NCBI GenBank assembly: GCA_942492735.1
Contig: OW818648.1
Coordinates: forward strand, 3,658,001 to 3,722,000
Source of the DNA: Sporobacter sp942492735
GTDB taxonomy: Bacteria; Bacillota; Clostridia; Oscillospirales; Oscillospiraceae
Reading direction: 5' to 3'
Length of the DNA: 64,000 nucleotides
Positions 42,986-50,536 of the stretch are shown here, in pieces. Position numbers and translations under genes: made by a program. The notes below the pieces were generated by a model. The model was not told where the DNA came from. It saw nothing but the letters and a program-made list of their open reading frames with translations, and did no database searches. Position 1 is the first letter of the stretch. Each line of letters starts with the position of its first letter.

Positions 42986-43663
42986 ATGAAGATGCTGAAT
43001 ACATATGCGGAATTTCTGGCGTACGCTGAGCAATGCGGCGTCCTGGTCTTTGCGGGGAAATTCGTCGAGGGTTTTCCGAATCTGTCCGAGCTGACGTCAA
43101 GGAATCAGTGGCACACCGGCGATTTAGATACCGACCCGTGGCAATGGCGGGACCGCGCCGCTACGGAACACCGTCTGGCCTTCGGCAATATCCTCGGCGG
43201 GCATAAGGGCTTCATCTCCCGACAACTGTATCCGCTGTTTTATTCAGCCTGTCGCCCAGACGGGACGTTGGACGAGCACTATCGCAGCGGGACAGTAACG
43301 AGAACGGCTATTGACGTGTACAAATTATTTGAAAACGGCGACGACCTCGATACAGGGGAAATCAGGAAACAGATGGGCGTGACGAAAAAGGAAGGCGCAT
43401 CTGCCGTGGATACGGCCATCGTCTGGCTTCAGAGCAAGTTTTACATCACAGTCTGCGGTAACAGGCGAAAGGTCAGCTTTGACGGAATTGAATACGGTTG
43501 GCCTGCCAACGCGTACCGCCTTGCTGACGATTGGGCAAGCGACTGGCTTTTAGCTCCGCTTGCTTCAACAGCAGACGCGAGAGCGCAAATTCTAGCGCAC
43601 ATAGCAGCCCTGGGCAGCAGGATTGATATAAATATGGCTGAAAAGCTGCTGTTCAGGACGTAA
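42986..43663 (+). CDS. AlkZ-related winged-helix protein
   Basis: 225 residues. DTDPWQWRDRAATEHRLAFG, GGHKGFISRQLYP and EYGWPANAYRLADDW resemble the small AlkZ-related proteins, distant relatives of the AlkZ/YcaQ winged-helix DNA glycosylases. No catalytic QxQ motif of true AlkZ is evident, so glycosylase activity is doubtful. AAAGGGG precedes the ATG. Follows the flavin reductase by 63 bases. Confidence 0.55.
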   Translation: MKMLNTYAEFLAYAEQCGVLVFAGKFVEGFPNLSELTSRNQWHTGDLDTDPWQWRDRAATEHRLAFGNILGGHKGFISRQLYPLFYSACRPDGTLDEHYRSGTVTRTAIDVYKLFENGDDLDTGEIRKQMGVTKKEGASAVDTAIVWLQSKFYITVCGNRRKVSFDGIEYGWPANAYRLADDWASDWLLAPLASTADARAQILAHIAALGSRIDINMAEKLLFRT

Positions 43664-43698
43664 TAGGATCGAACTAAAATGTGTGCGGCAGCAAGACG

Positions 43699-43759
43699 AG
43701 CGAACTCAGTTCGCCCATACGGCTCGCACTTATCGTTGGGGTGATCTGTGATCGCCAGT
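43699..43759. repeat. degenerate two-arm GTAGGG element
   Basis: GCGAACTCAGTTCGCCCATAC, then 14 bases, then GTTGGGGTGATCTGTGATCG with CCAGT: a weathered copy of the element at 39626-39695, upstream of the DUF2461 gene start. Confidence 0.65.
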
Positions 43760-43810
43760 TATTCATATCGACTTATCGGTCAATTGCTAAACGAAAGAGA
43801 GCTTGTGCTT

Positions 43811-44473
43811 ATGTCATTTCTAGGCTTTACCGAAAAAACACTGGAATATTTTATGCAAATCTGCCTCGACAACACAAAATCGAATTTCGAAGCAAACAGG
43901 TCGCTTTATAATGAGCATGTCAGAGAGCCGCTGCGCGTGCTGCATGGCGCGCTTGTACCGGTTATGCTTGAGCTTGATAAAGACATCTGTGTGAAGCAGT
44001 CGCGCTGCGTTTCAGGAGCTTATAACGATGCGCGGTTTTCGAGAAGTGATCCGATCAAGACATATATGTATCTGCACTTCTGCGCCGAAACGGGCCGAGA
44101 GACAGACATCCCCGGCTTTTTTATGGACGCCTCTTATGACGGTTACAGGTACGGCCTGCAGATGTATCATCGAACAACGCAGGGCATGACAAAGCTCCGG
44201 GACGCTGCGCTTAAAAATGAAAAGAGCTTCACGGAGATTATCACAGAAATTGAAGCGGACGGCGTTTTTCAGCAAGAAGGCGATCTTTTCAAAAAAGACC
44301 ACTTTCCTGCCGCAACGCCGGAGCTGAAGAACTGGCTGAACAGGAAAAGCTGGTGGCTCGGACGGACAAACATACCGGACGACGTGTTTTTTACATCCGA
44401 TTTATCTGGGCTGCTGTCGAATGGTTTTATGTCTCTTAAGGCATTGTATTGTTTTATGTGCGATGCACTATGA
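43811..44473 (+). CDS. DUF2461-family protein
   Basis: 220 residues from ATG 43811 (AAAGAGAG upstream); the longer in-frame start at 43748 would read through the repeat. FTEKTLEYFMQICLDNTKSNFEANRSLY at the N-terminus, followed by DARFSRSDPIKTYMYLHF, is the DUF2461 (TIGR02453) pattern. Function unknown; widespread, often single-copy. It converges on the SLH-Hint gene with a 73-base gap and no clear terminator. Confidence 0.75.
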   Translation: MSFLGFTEKTLEYFMQICLDNTKSNFEANRSLYNEHVREPLRVLHGALVPVMLELDKDICVKQSRCVSGAYNDARFSRSDPIKTYMYLHFCAETGRETDIPGFFMDASYDGYRYGLQMYHRTTQGMTKLRDAALKNEKSFTEIITEIEADGVFQQEGDLFKKDHFPAATPELKNWLNRKSWWLGRTNIPDDVFFTSDLSGLLSNGFMSLKALYCFMCDAL

Positions 44474-44546
44474 CGCTGATACGTGTACATCATCGCTTTG
44501 AGCGTCTTGCCGGCCAGCTCTACACTGATTGTGCTTGTTGTTAGCA

Positions 44547-45614
44547 TTAATCTCTTCTATCGCTGTCCATTTCATTCTGCATATACAAATCGCCTACAAA
44601 GATCCCATTGGCCACAAAAAATTGACCGTTGTAATCGAAGACAAGCTGATAAACTGTATCGTTGTATTCTCTTTGGTAAACAAACTTAATCTCAGCGCTA
44701 CTTCCGTCATTACATAATAATTGATCACCTGGGCGAAGATCTTGAGCACGAATGACTCCCCGTTCCGTCGCCAGAGGCTGCGATTTAGAAACGGCAATAT
44801 AACCATCATCACCGTATCTTATCGTTATGACGCTTTCCTCCGCACCTGAGACTACATTCATTACATATAAAAGCTTGCCATCCATACCCAATAGCTTATC
44901 ATCACGTTTTATTTCGCTGATGTACTTGAGCGTACTGTCAGCCATTGTTACCCGCGTATCTTTGGCGCTGCAGCCTAAAAGCTGGGTTTTATCAGCAGCA
45001 GTAAGTGTTGTCAAATCGTCATAATGATCGAGCGTAATTTGTGCGTGTAGATTCGCGCTGTCAACCGTAACAGGTTCTGCAGGATTGATATTTTCATCGG
45101 CATCATCATTTAGAATACCGTGATGATATAAATACTCAATGGCTTCAACGGCCCACGCGCTGACGCTCTCGGCGTCGCTGAAATCGAAATGCGAACCATC
45201 GGATATGTCGCTGTCGATGCTTGGGTCAAGCAGTTTCAGCGTGTTATAGAGCATGACGGCTTTCTGCTCCACATTCAGCTCCTGCCCGGGCATAAAAAGG
45301 CCTGCACCGCAGCCTTTGACGATGCCCAGCTGATACGCTTTTAAAACATCAGGATTATCCGTATCCGTAAACGGATTTTCCGAGGGCAGCGCAGCATGTA
45401 TTTTTGATAGGTATTCATATAAGCTGACCAGAGTGGCGCAAAATTCTTGTCTTGTAATATTTCTCTGCGTATCCGTCTGTAAATGATCTGGGATGAAATC
45501 GTTTTCTATTTCGGTTTCATACCCATTTATGGCATCGTCCGCCGACGCAGTAAAAGCAAGTGCACTGCACAGCACAGCGAAAATAGCAAGGGCTGATATT
45601 ATTCTCTTCAACAT
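44547..45614 (-). CDS. secreted SLH-domain protein with C-terminal Hint domain
   Basis: 355 residues. Signal peptide LKRIISALAIFAVLCSALAF. Residues ~60-190 contain one or two S-layer-homology repeats (NPFTDTDNPDVLKAYQLGIV, then AWAVEAIEYLYHHGIL). From Cys ~215 (GCSAKDTRVTMADS) to ~345 it is a Hint (hedgehog/intein) fold, ending FFVANGIFVGDLY. The catalytic cysteine is kept, but the C-terminal HN of inteins is not, so thioester chemistry or N-terminal cleavage is plausible while splicing is not. Presumably anchored to cell-wall polymer. TTAGGAGCGG precedes the ATG. Confidence 0.8.
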   Translation of the reverse strand: MLKRIISALAIFAVLCSALAFTASADDAINGYETEIENDFIPDHLQTDTQRNITRQEFCATLVSLYEYLSKIHAALPSENPFTDTDNPDVLKAYQLGIVKGCGAGLFMPGQELNVEQKAVMLYNTLKLLDPSIDSDISDGSHFDFSDAESVSAWAVEAIEYLYHHGILNDDADENINPAEPVTVDSANLHAQITLDHYDDLTTLTAADKTQLLGCSAKDTRVTMADSTLKYISEIKRDDKLLGMDGKLLYVMNVVSGAEESVITIRYGDDGYIAVSKSQPLATERGVIRAQDLRPGDQLLCNDGSSAEIKFVYQREYNDTVYQLVFDYNGQFFVANGIFVGDLYMQNEMDSDRRD

Positions 45615-45714
45615 TACCGCTCCTAATAAAAACGAATTTACAGGTTATTCCTGTATATTACTAATATCGAGCTTTTTTACGTTTTTTTAAGACCGATCGC
45701 AAATAATATATCAT

Positions 45715-45759
45715 GTCAAGAGCAAGACGAACGAACCGTCCCCTCGTCTTGTTCTTGAC
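45715..45759. repeat. dispersed GGGGACGGTTC repeat, copy 2
   Basis: GTCAAGAGCAAGACG and CGTCTTGTTCTTGAC are 15-bp inverted arms with one mismatch around AACGAACCGTCCCCT. Inverse of the element in the acyltransferase 3' end (7885-7913). Its right end contributes to the -35 box (TTGACA) of the DUF134 operon. Confidence 0.65.
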
Positions 45760-45799
45760 ATATGTCGGAAAAGATGTATAATCATTAACGACATATGTC
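45755..45799 (+). promoter_or_regulatory. promoter with twin GACATATGTC operators, DUF134 operon
   Basis: TTGACA (45755-45760), 16 bases, TATAAT (45777-45782). The exact 10-bp palindrome GACATATGTC occurs at 45757-45766, over the -35, and at 45790-45799, at the expected transcription start, 33 bp (about three helical turns) apart. Strong signature of repression by a dimer pair, possibly DUF134 itself. Confidence 0.75.
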
Positions 45800-45821
45800 G
45801 ATAACGAGAGGAGGACATGAT

Positions 45822-46232
45822 TTGCCGAGACCGAGAAAATGGCGGAATGTTTGCCGGATGCCAAGCTGCAGCCGGTTTGGCCCGCTGGAGCCGCCATTAG
45901 ACGCTGACCTGATCATCATGTCTGTCGACGAATTCGAAACGATCCGGCTGATCGACCTGGAGGGTTTGACACAGGAAGAGTGCGCCGGTCAGATGAACGT
46001 CGCGCGGACGACTGTACAGGGTATCTACAATGAAGCACGGAAAAAGTTGGCCGACTCTTTGGTGAACGGCAAGGTGCTGCTTATCGAAGGCGGCGAATAC
46101 CGGCTGTGTGAAGGCCACGAGGTAACATGCCATAAAAGCTGCTGTCAACAGCACCAGTGCTGGAAGAACCCAGAACTCCGGGAAACTGGCAATGGTCTGT
46201 CTTCGAAAACTGAAAGCGGGGATTTATCATGA
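45822..46232 (+). CDS. DUF134 (UPF0251) DNA-binding protein
   Basis: 136 residues from TTG 45822, which has GGAGG eight bases upstream; the ATG at 45795 lies in the operator. Starts PRPRKWRNVCRMP, the family hallmark, then a sigma-70 region 4-like HTH (LTQEECAGQMNVARTTVQGIY), and ends with a Cys/His tail (CEGHEVTCHKSCCQQHQCW) that could sense metal or redox. Its stop overlaps the next start. Family members are commonly beside NifX-like and Mrp genes, as here. Confidence 0.85.
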   Translation: MPRPRKWRNVCRMPSCSRFGPLEPPLDADLIIMSVDEFETIRLIDLEGLTQEECAGQMNVARTTVQGIYNEARKKLADSLVNGKVLLIEGGEYRLCEGHEVTCHKSCCQQHQCWKNPELRETGNGLSSKTESGDLS

Positions 46233-47053
46233 TTATCAGAGCGCTTGCGGAGAATACGTCGGTGAGCAGCCAGCTGGGCTGCGAGCACGGACTGAGTCTG
46301 TATATCGAGACACTAAAACACAAAATACTATTCGATACCGGCGTGGGGGAGCTTTTTGCCAAAAATGCTTTTTTACTGGATGTGGACCTGCGTCAGGTAG
46401 ACATTGCTTTCATTTCCCACGGCCACTATGACCACGGCGGCGGGTTGAAAACGTTTTTAAACCTGAACGAAAAGGCAAAAGTCCATATATGCAGCAAAGC
46501 GTTTGATAAGCATGTCGCAAATTTCGAAAACGGCGGTATCAAATCTGTCGGGCTCGATGTCACGCTGCAATACAGTGACCGGTTCGTCTATGTCGAAGAG
46601 CAGCTCAAAATCGACGAGGAGCTGGAGCTCTTCTCCAATGTCCGCTGTATGAGGTTGAATCCCACAGGAAATGCCGATCTCTTGATGATGGACGGTGACA
46701 ATTATGTACCGGATGATTTTAAGCATGAGCAGAACCTTGTCATCCGCGAATATGGTAAAACAACACTTGTCGCAGGCTGCTCACATTGCGGAATTGTTAA
46801 TATTCTCGAGCATTTTTATCGGGAAAACGGCGCATATCCGGATACTGTAATCGGCGGGTTCCATCTGTATAATCCGGCGCGTGATGTATATGAACGCCCC
46901 GAGATCGTCAGGGAGATCGGCGAATTTCTTCTCAAGACGAAGGCGAAATATTATACTTGCCACTGTACCGGCCTCGAATCATACAAGCTTCTCAAAGAAG
47001 CCATGGGCGATTCGATTGAGTATCTGTCGGGCGGACAGCTGATAAATACCTAA
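46229..47053 (+). CDS. MBL-fold metallo-hydrolase
   Basis: 274 residues. The metal-binding motif FISHGHYDHGGGL (~residues 59-71) and a second histidine motif GCSHCGIVN (~177) place it in the metallo-beta-lactamase superfamily, near the group annotated as dihydropterin/RFA-P-synthase-like. The substrate is unknown. ATG 46229 overlaps the DUF134 stop (ATGA), so it is translationally coupled. It probably has a maturation or quality-control role in the Fe-S/cofactor operon (inference). Confidence 0.8.
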   Translation: MIIRALAENTSVSSQLGCEHGLSLYIETLKHKILFDTGVGELFAKNAFLLDVDLRQVDIAFISHGHYDHGGGLKTFLNLNEKAKVHICSKAFDKHVANFENGGIKSVGLDVTLQYSDRFVYVEEQLKIDEELELFSNVRCMRLNPTGNADLLMMDGDNYVPDDFKHEQNLVIREYGKTTLVAGCSHCGIVNILEHFYRENGAYPDTVIGGFHLYNPARDVYERPEIVREIGEFLLKTKAKYYTCHCTGLESYKLLKEAMGDSIEYLSGGQLINT

Positions 47054-47072
47054 AATAAAGGGAGTTGGACAC

Positions 47073-47918
47073 ATGAGTACAACATGCAGTGAAAGCTGCT
47101 CAGCCTGCGGCGAGGAATGCGCGGAGAGAAAGGAAAAACCCGATCTGATGGCAGCGCCGCACGAGCTCAGCCGTATCAAAAAAGTCGTCGCCGTTGTCAG
47201 CGGCAAGGGCGGCGTCGGAAAATCTCTTGTCACGTCGATGCTCGCTGTGACAACGAACAGACTGGGGTATCAAACAGCGATACTCGACGCCGATATCACG
47301 GGGCCGTCGATTCCGAAGGTTTTCGGCCTTAATGAAAAAGCATCCGGCAATGTGCTCGGCATTTATCCGGTCCGGAGCAGGACTGGCATTGATATCATGT
47401 CGATCAACCTTCTGCTGGAAAACGATACGGATCCCGTTGTATGGAGAGGTCCTGTCATCGCCGGTTCTGTCAAGCAGTTCTGGACAGACGTGATCTGGAC
47501 TGATGTTGACATTATGTTCATTGACATGCCGCCCGGCACGGGCGATGTGCCGCTTACAGTTTTCCAGTCTATTCCCGTCGTCGGTATTATCGTCGTCACA
47601 TCCCCGCAGGAGCTTGTCTCAATGATCGTCTCAAAAGCCGTCAAAATGGCAGAAATGATGAACATCCCCATTATAGGGCTTGTCGAGAACATGTCGTACT
47701 TCAGATGCCCCGACAATGGCAATGACTATGCAATTTTCGGAGAAAGCCACATCGACGACATTGCGCAAAAGCACGCGCTGAAGGTTCTCGCCAGGCTGCC
47801 GGTCGACCCTCAGATCGCTATGCTCTGCGACAACGGGGCGATCGAAATGTATGAGGGCGATTGGCTGGACGGTGTCGCTGATATGCTCGAAAAAACAATT
47901 GAAACAACCAATAAATAA
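47073..47918 (+). CDS. Mrp/NBP35-type P-loop ATPase, Fe-S carrier
   Basis: 281 residues. N-terminal cysteine cluster (CSESCSACGEEC, residues 5-16), then the deviant Walker A SGKGGVGKS (~44-52) and DADITGPSIPK. Mrp/ApbC proteins hold and transfer 4Fe-4S clusters as dimers. The usual C-terminal CxxC reads CPDN here (YFRCPDNGNDY), so the second bridging cysteine is missing and the N-terminal cysteines may take over. GGGAG precedes ATG. Confidence 0.88.
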   Translation: MSTTCSESCSACGEECAERKEKPDLMAAPHELSRIKKVVAVVSGKGGVGKSLVTSMLAVTTNRLGYQTAILDADITGPSIPKVFGLNEKASGNVLGIYPVRSRTGIDIMSINLLLENDTDPVVWRGPVIAGSVKQFWTDVIWTDVDIMFIDMPPGTGDVPLTVFQSIPVVGIIVVTSPQELVSMIVSKAVKMAEMMNIPIIGLVENMSYFRCPDNGNDYAIFGESHIDDIAQKHALKVLARLPVDPQIAMLCDNGAIEMYEGDWLDGVADMLEKTIETTNK

Positions 47919-47947
47919 TTCACAATATTAAATATGGAGGAATCATT

Positions 47948-48361
47948 ATGAAAATAGCCGTGGCAAGTGAGGGCAATTCAGTAACGCAGCATTTTGGTCA
48001 TTGCGCGAATTTTAACATTTTCGAATCGGAAAACGGGAAAATCATCGGCAGCATGTCGATGAGCAGTGGCAATCACGAGCACGGCTGTGTGCCAGATTTC
48101 CTGACTGAATCCGGTGTGACGCTCATTATCACAGGCGGCATCGGCGGCGGCGCTGTTGAGAATCTCAAAAGAAAGGGCATTGATGTCATCATGGGCGCCA
48201 AAGGCGACGCCAAAACGGCAGCCGAGGCTTTTTTGAGCGGCGCTTTGCATTCACAGGGGGCACTTTGCAGCGCGCATCACGATCATCATGGTGATGGAAA
48301 CGACGGTCACAGCTGCGGTGAACACCACGGTACGCCGCATCAGTGCCATCACGGCAACTGA
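47948..48361 (+). CDS. NifX/NifB-C-terminal-like cofactor-binding protein with His-rich tail
   Basis: 137 residues. MKIAVASEGNSVTQHFGHCANFNIFE is the start typical of the dinitrogenase Fe-Mo cofactor biosynthesis family (NifX/NafY/VnfX). Residues ~108-137 are rich in His and Cys (HHDHHGDGNDGHSCGEHHG), suggesting extra metal binding. No nif structural genes are present, so the ligand is probably another Fe-S or Mo-type cluster. GGAGG upstream. Confidence 0.85.
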   Translation: MKIAVASEGNSVTQHFGHCANFNIFESENGKIIGSMSMSSGNHEHGCVPDFLTESGVTLIITGGIGGGAVENLKRKGIDVIMGAKGDAKTAAEAFLSGALHSQGALCSAHHDHHGDGNDGHSCGEHHGTPHQCHHGN

Positions 48362-48440
48362 AAAGACAGAAAAATATTGAAGTCTTTTGTCATTTGTGCG
48401 ATAATCTGAAAAAACGAACTGAATAGTCAGGAGATCACAT

Positions 48441-48824
48441 ATGCTCATAGCCGTAAGCGCCGACGGACGGGATTTGTCGAGCGCGGTTTCACAGAAATTC
48501 GACGCATGCCTTTATCTGCTTCTAATTGAGACGGACAACATGACAATTACTACTGTTGAGAACGAGGGCAAGGGCGCACCGCTTGCGCAGATAATCGCCG
48601 CGAGTGACTGTGAAGCCGTCATTACAGGTTCATTCACCCCGGAAGTCTTCAACATCATTGCCGACGCCTGCATCACCCGGTATAAGGGCGACGATTTGAC
48701 AGTCAAGGAAGCGCTTGACCTTATGGACAAAAACAAGCTCGACTACATTCGCTACGCGGATGAAAACGACACGTGCCACGGTGACCACAGCGGCGGCGAA
48801 TGCAACTGCGGAGAAGACGATTGA
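48441..48824 (+). CDS. second NifX-like protein with Cys/His tail
   Basis: 127 residues. MLIAVSADGRDLSSAVSQKFD followed by the ribonuclease-H-like NifX core; the tail CHGDHSGGECNCGEDD offers three Cys and two His. It lacks the HFGH stretch of its neighbour. AGGAG lies upstream, 80 bases after the previous gene. Last gene of the DUF134 operon. Confidence 0.8.
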   Translation: MLIAVSADGRDLSSAVSQKFDACLYLLLIETDNMTITTVENEGKGAPLAQIIAASDCEAVITGSFTPEVFNIIADACITRYKGDDLTVKEALDLMDKNKLDYIRYADENDTCHGDHSGGECNCGEDD

Positions 48825-48837
48825 TGAAGTAAGCTGA

Positions 48838-48870
48838 CAGCGAGCCTGCCCAAATTGGGCAGGCTCGCTG
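48838..48870 (+). terminator. palindrome after the DUF134 operon
   Basis: CAGCGAGCCTGCCC-AAATT.. pairs with GGGCAGGCTCGCTG: ~14-bp perfect stem. The T run is poor (CATAATATT). Placed where the operon should end. Confidence 0.65.
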
Positions 48871-48932
48871 CATAATATTCAGTATGTTGATAGAAAAAAG
48901 ATGCTGTAAATAAGCGTAATCTCATATACCGC

Positions 48933-49036
48933 GTAGGGGCCGACGCCACTAGCTCGCGGAGCGAGCTAGTCGTGGCCCGTTGTCCCTCGTTCCCGCAGGG
49001 ATAGGAACGACGGCGTGCCGAGTCGTCACGCCCTAC
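48933..49036. repeat. GTAGGG family composite element
   Basis: GTAGGGGCCGACGCC at the left and GTCACGCCCTAC at the right enclose a perfect GACTAGCTCGC/GCGAGCTAGTC-type hairpin and GTTCC...GGAAC-like segments. An intergenic member of the CCCTAC family. Confidence 0.6.
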
Positions 49037-49056
49037 GGATGCGCACAATCCGACTT

Positions 49057-50223
49057 TTACTTTATATCATCATGGTCAACTGTAATGACGGCGTTATATG
49101 TTATATCAAGCTCGGATATGCGATCGGATATCATCATGATCAGCTCCTTATCACGCCACTCGAATTGAAACGGAACCACAACATCAAAAATCAGATTCGT
49201 ATGGGAGATGCTCCAGACAACGCGGAAATCGTGGATGCTGATAGACGGTGAAATCTGTGCGACGAGATCCTTTATGCGCGCTTTCAGCTCATTTGTTTTT
49301 TGATCGCCTGTGACGATGGGGTCAAGATGTATGACCAGATGAATGCCATCCTTCAAAAAATCGCGCTCTATGTTGTCGATGACATCGTGGCTGAGCATCA
49401 CGTCCTGTTCGGCTGGTACCTCGCAGTGCAGCGATGCAAAACATTCACACGCACCGTAGCTATGCACTGACAGATCGTGTATTCCAATAATATGATCATA
49501 GCTCAAGACCTGGCGGTGGATTCGTTCGACAAGCTCCTTCCGCGGCGCCGTGCCGAGCAGCGGGCTGATTGTTTCGAAGGTCAGCCGCATTCCGCTGATG
49601 ATAATGAAGAGGCCGACAGCTGCGCCCATATATCCGTCCAAATTGAAGCCGGTAATCATCGTGATGACAGCGGCAATCAATACGGAGGTTGTGGCAATCA
49701 CATCGTTCCGGCTGTCCGTCGATGTCGCAAGCAGTGTCAGAGAGTCAATATTTCTCCCTATTTTGCGGTAGAACAAGCACTGCCAAGCTTTAATAATAAT
49801 AGATACCGCTAAAACGATAATCGTATAGACGTCGAATCTCGTTTCCTGCGGATGAACGACCTTACTAATTGAGCTCGCGATCAGCTGATAGCCGATAATT
49901 ACAACAATAAAAGAGACGATCAAGCCTGCGACATACTCCATTCTGCCGTGGCCGAACGGGTGCCCCGAATCCGCCGGCTTCCCGGAAATTTTAAAACCGA
50001 TGAGCGTCACCAGTGAGGAAACCGAGTCCGTCAGGTTGTTAATGGCGTCCGCCGTAATAGCAATACTGCCTGATATCGTACCGACAATAATCTTAATTGC
50101 AAACAGAATAATGTTCGTGACAATGCCGACGACACCGGCAAAATTCCCGTAGCTTATACGGATAGCTGGATCTGAGGTATTCTCAGCATTCTTAATAAAT
50201 GCTTTAATCAATAATCGCGTCAT
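49057..50223 (-). CDS. cation diffusion facilitator (CDF) exporter
   Basis: 388 residues. About six membrane helices with the CDF metal sites ADAINNLTD (helix 2) and ATSTDSRNDV (helix 5), and HPFGHGRMEY in the connecting loop. The long cytosolic tail includes a second C-terminal segment beyond the usual domain. It exports Co2+, Ni2+, Zn2+ or Fe2+ in exchange for protons. The NiCo riboswitch in its leader argues for Ni/Co (inference from regulation). Confidence 0.9.
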   Translation of the reverse strand: MTRLLIKAFIKNAENTSDPAIRISYGNFAGVVGIVTNIILFAIKIIVGTISGSIAITADAINNLTDSVSSLVTLIGFKISGKPADSGHPFGHGRMEYVAGLIVSFIVVIIGYQLIASSISKVVHPQETRFDVYTIIVLAVSIIIKAWQCLFYRKIGRNIDSLTLLATSTDSRNDVIATTSVLIAAVITMITGFNLDGYMGAAVGLFIIISGMRLTFETISPLLGTAPRKELVERIHRQVLSYDHIIGIHDLSVHSYGACECFASLHCEVPAEQDVMLSHDVIDNIERDFLKDGIHLVIHLDPIVTGDQKTNELKARIKDLVAQISPSISIHDFRVVWSISHTNLIFDVVVPFQFEWRDKELIMMISDRISELDITYNAVITVDHDDIK

Positions 50224-50265
50224 ATGATAATGACTCCCTTCAAAACAAAAAACAGCGTCTTGCTA

Positions 50266-50388
50266 TAAAAAAGCACACCGACGGAACATATTACTGTCCC
50301 ACAGGTGCGATTTTACTCACAATCTGCTGCTTTCGAATGAAAGCCCGGCCCCACGAACCTGTTCGGTTCATCGCCTGCTCAGTTTGTA
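50266..50388 (-). promoter_or_regulatory. NiCo (czcD) riboswitch with terminator
   Basis: Read on the minus strand: CTGAGCAGGCGATGA, a hairpin (AACC/GGTT), TCGTGGGGCCGGGC, a second hairpin (TTTC-ATTC-GAAA), GCAGCA, a third stem, then CACCTGTGGGACAG. This order matches the NiCo aptamer known upstream of CDF exporters in Clostridia. The last segment also forms a terminator (GCAC...GGGACA with TGTTCC...GTGC, then TTTTTT), so metal binding would prevent termination and turn the exporter on. Confidence 0.85.
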
Positions 50389-50436
50389 CTGTAGACACAC
50401 TTCGTGTGTTGATGTGCAGTGCAAAGAGATGATTTA

Positions 50437-50465
50437 ATTATACTGAATGAAGTATATGCTGTCAA
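50437..50465 (-). promoter_or_regulatory. consensus sigma-A promoter of the riboswitch-exporter transcript
   Basis: TTGACA, 17 bases, TATAAT on the minus strand: both hexamers perfect. The transcript would begin near 50430, and its first hairpin is CACAC-GAA-GTGTG. Confidence 0.9.
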
Positions 50466-50497
50466 GACCGCAAAGATCACAATATACATTCACACGA

Positions 50498-50532
50498 TAA
50501 AAGCGATGGATTTTCATCCACCGCTTTTTTTA
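50498..50532 (-). terminator. terminator after the zinc operon
   Basis: AAAAGCG-GTGGAT pairs with ATCCATCGCTTTT across a short AAAA loop (one mismatch), with T runs on both strands. Ends the znuC-znuB-zur-DUF169 transcript. Confidence 0.8.
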
Positions 50533-50536
50533 CAAT

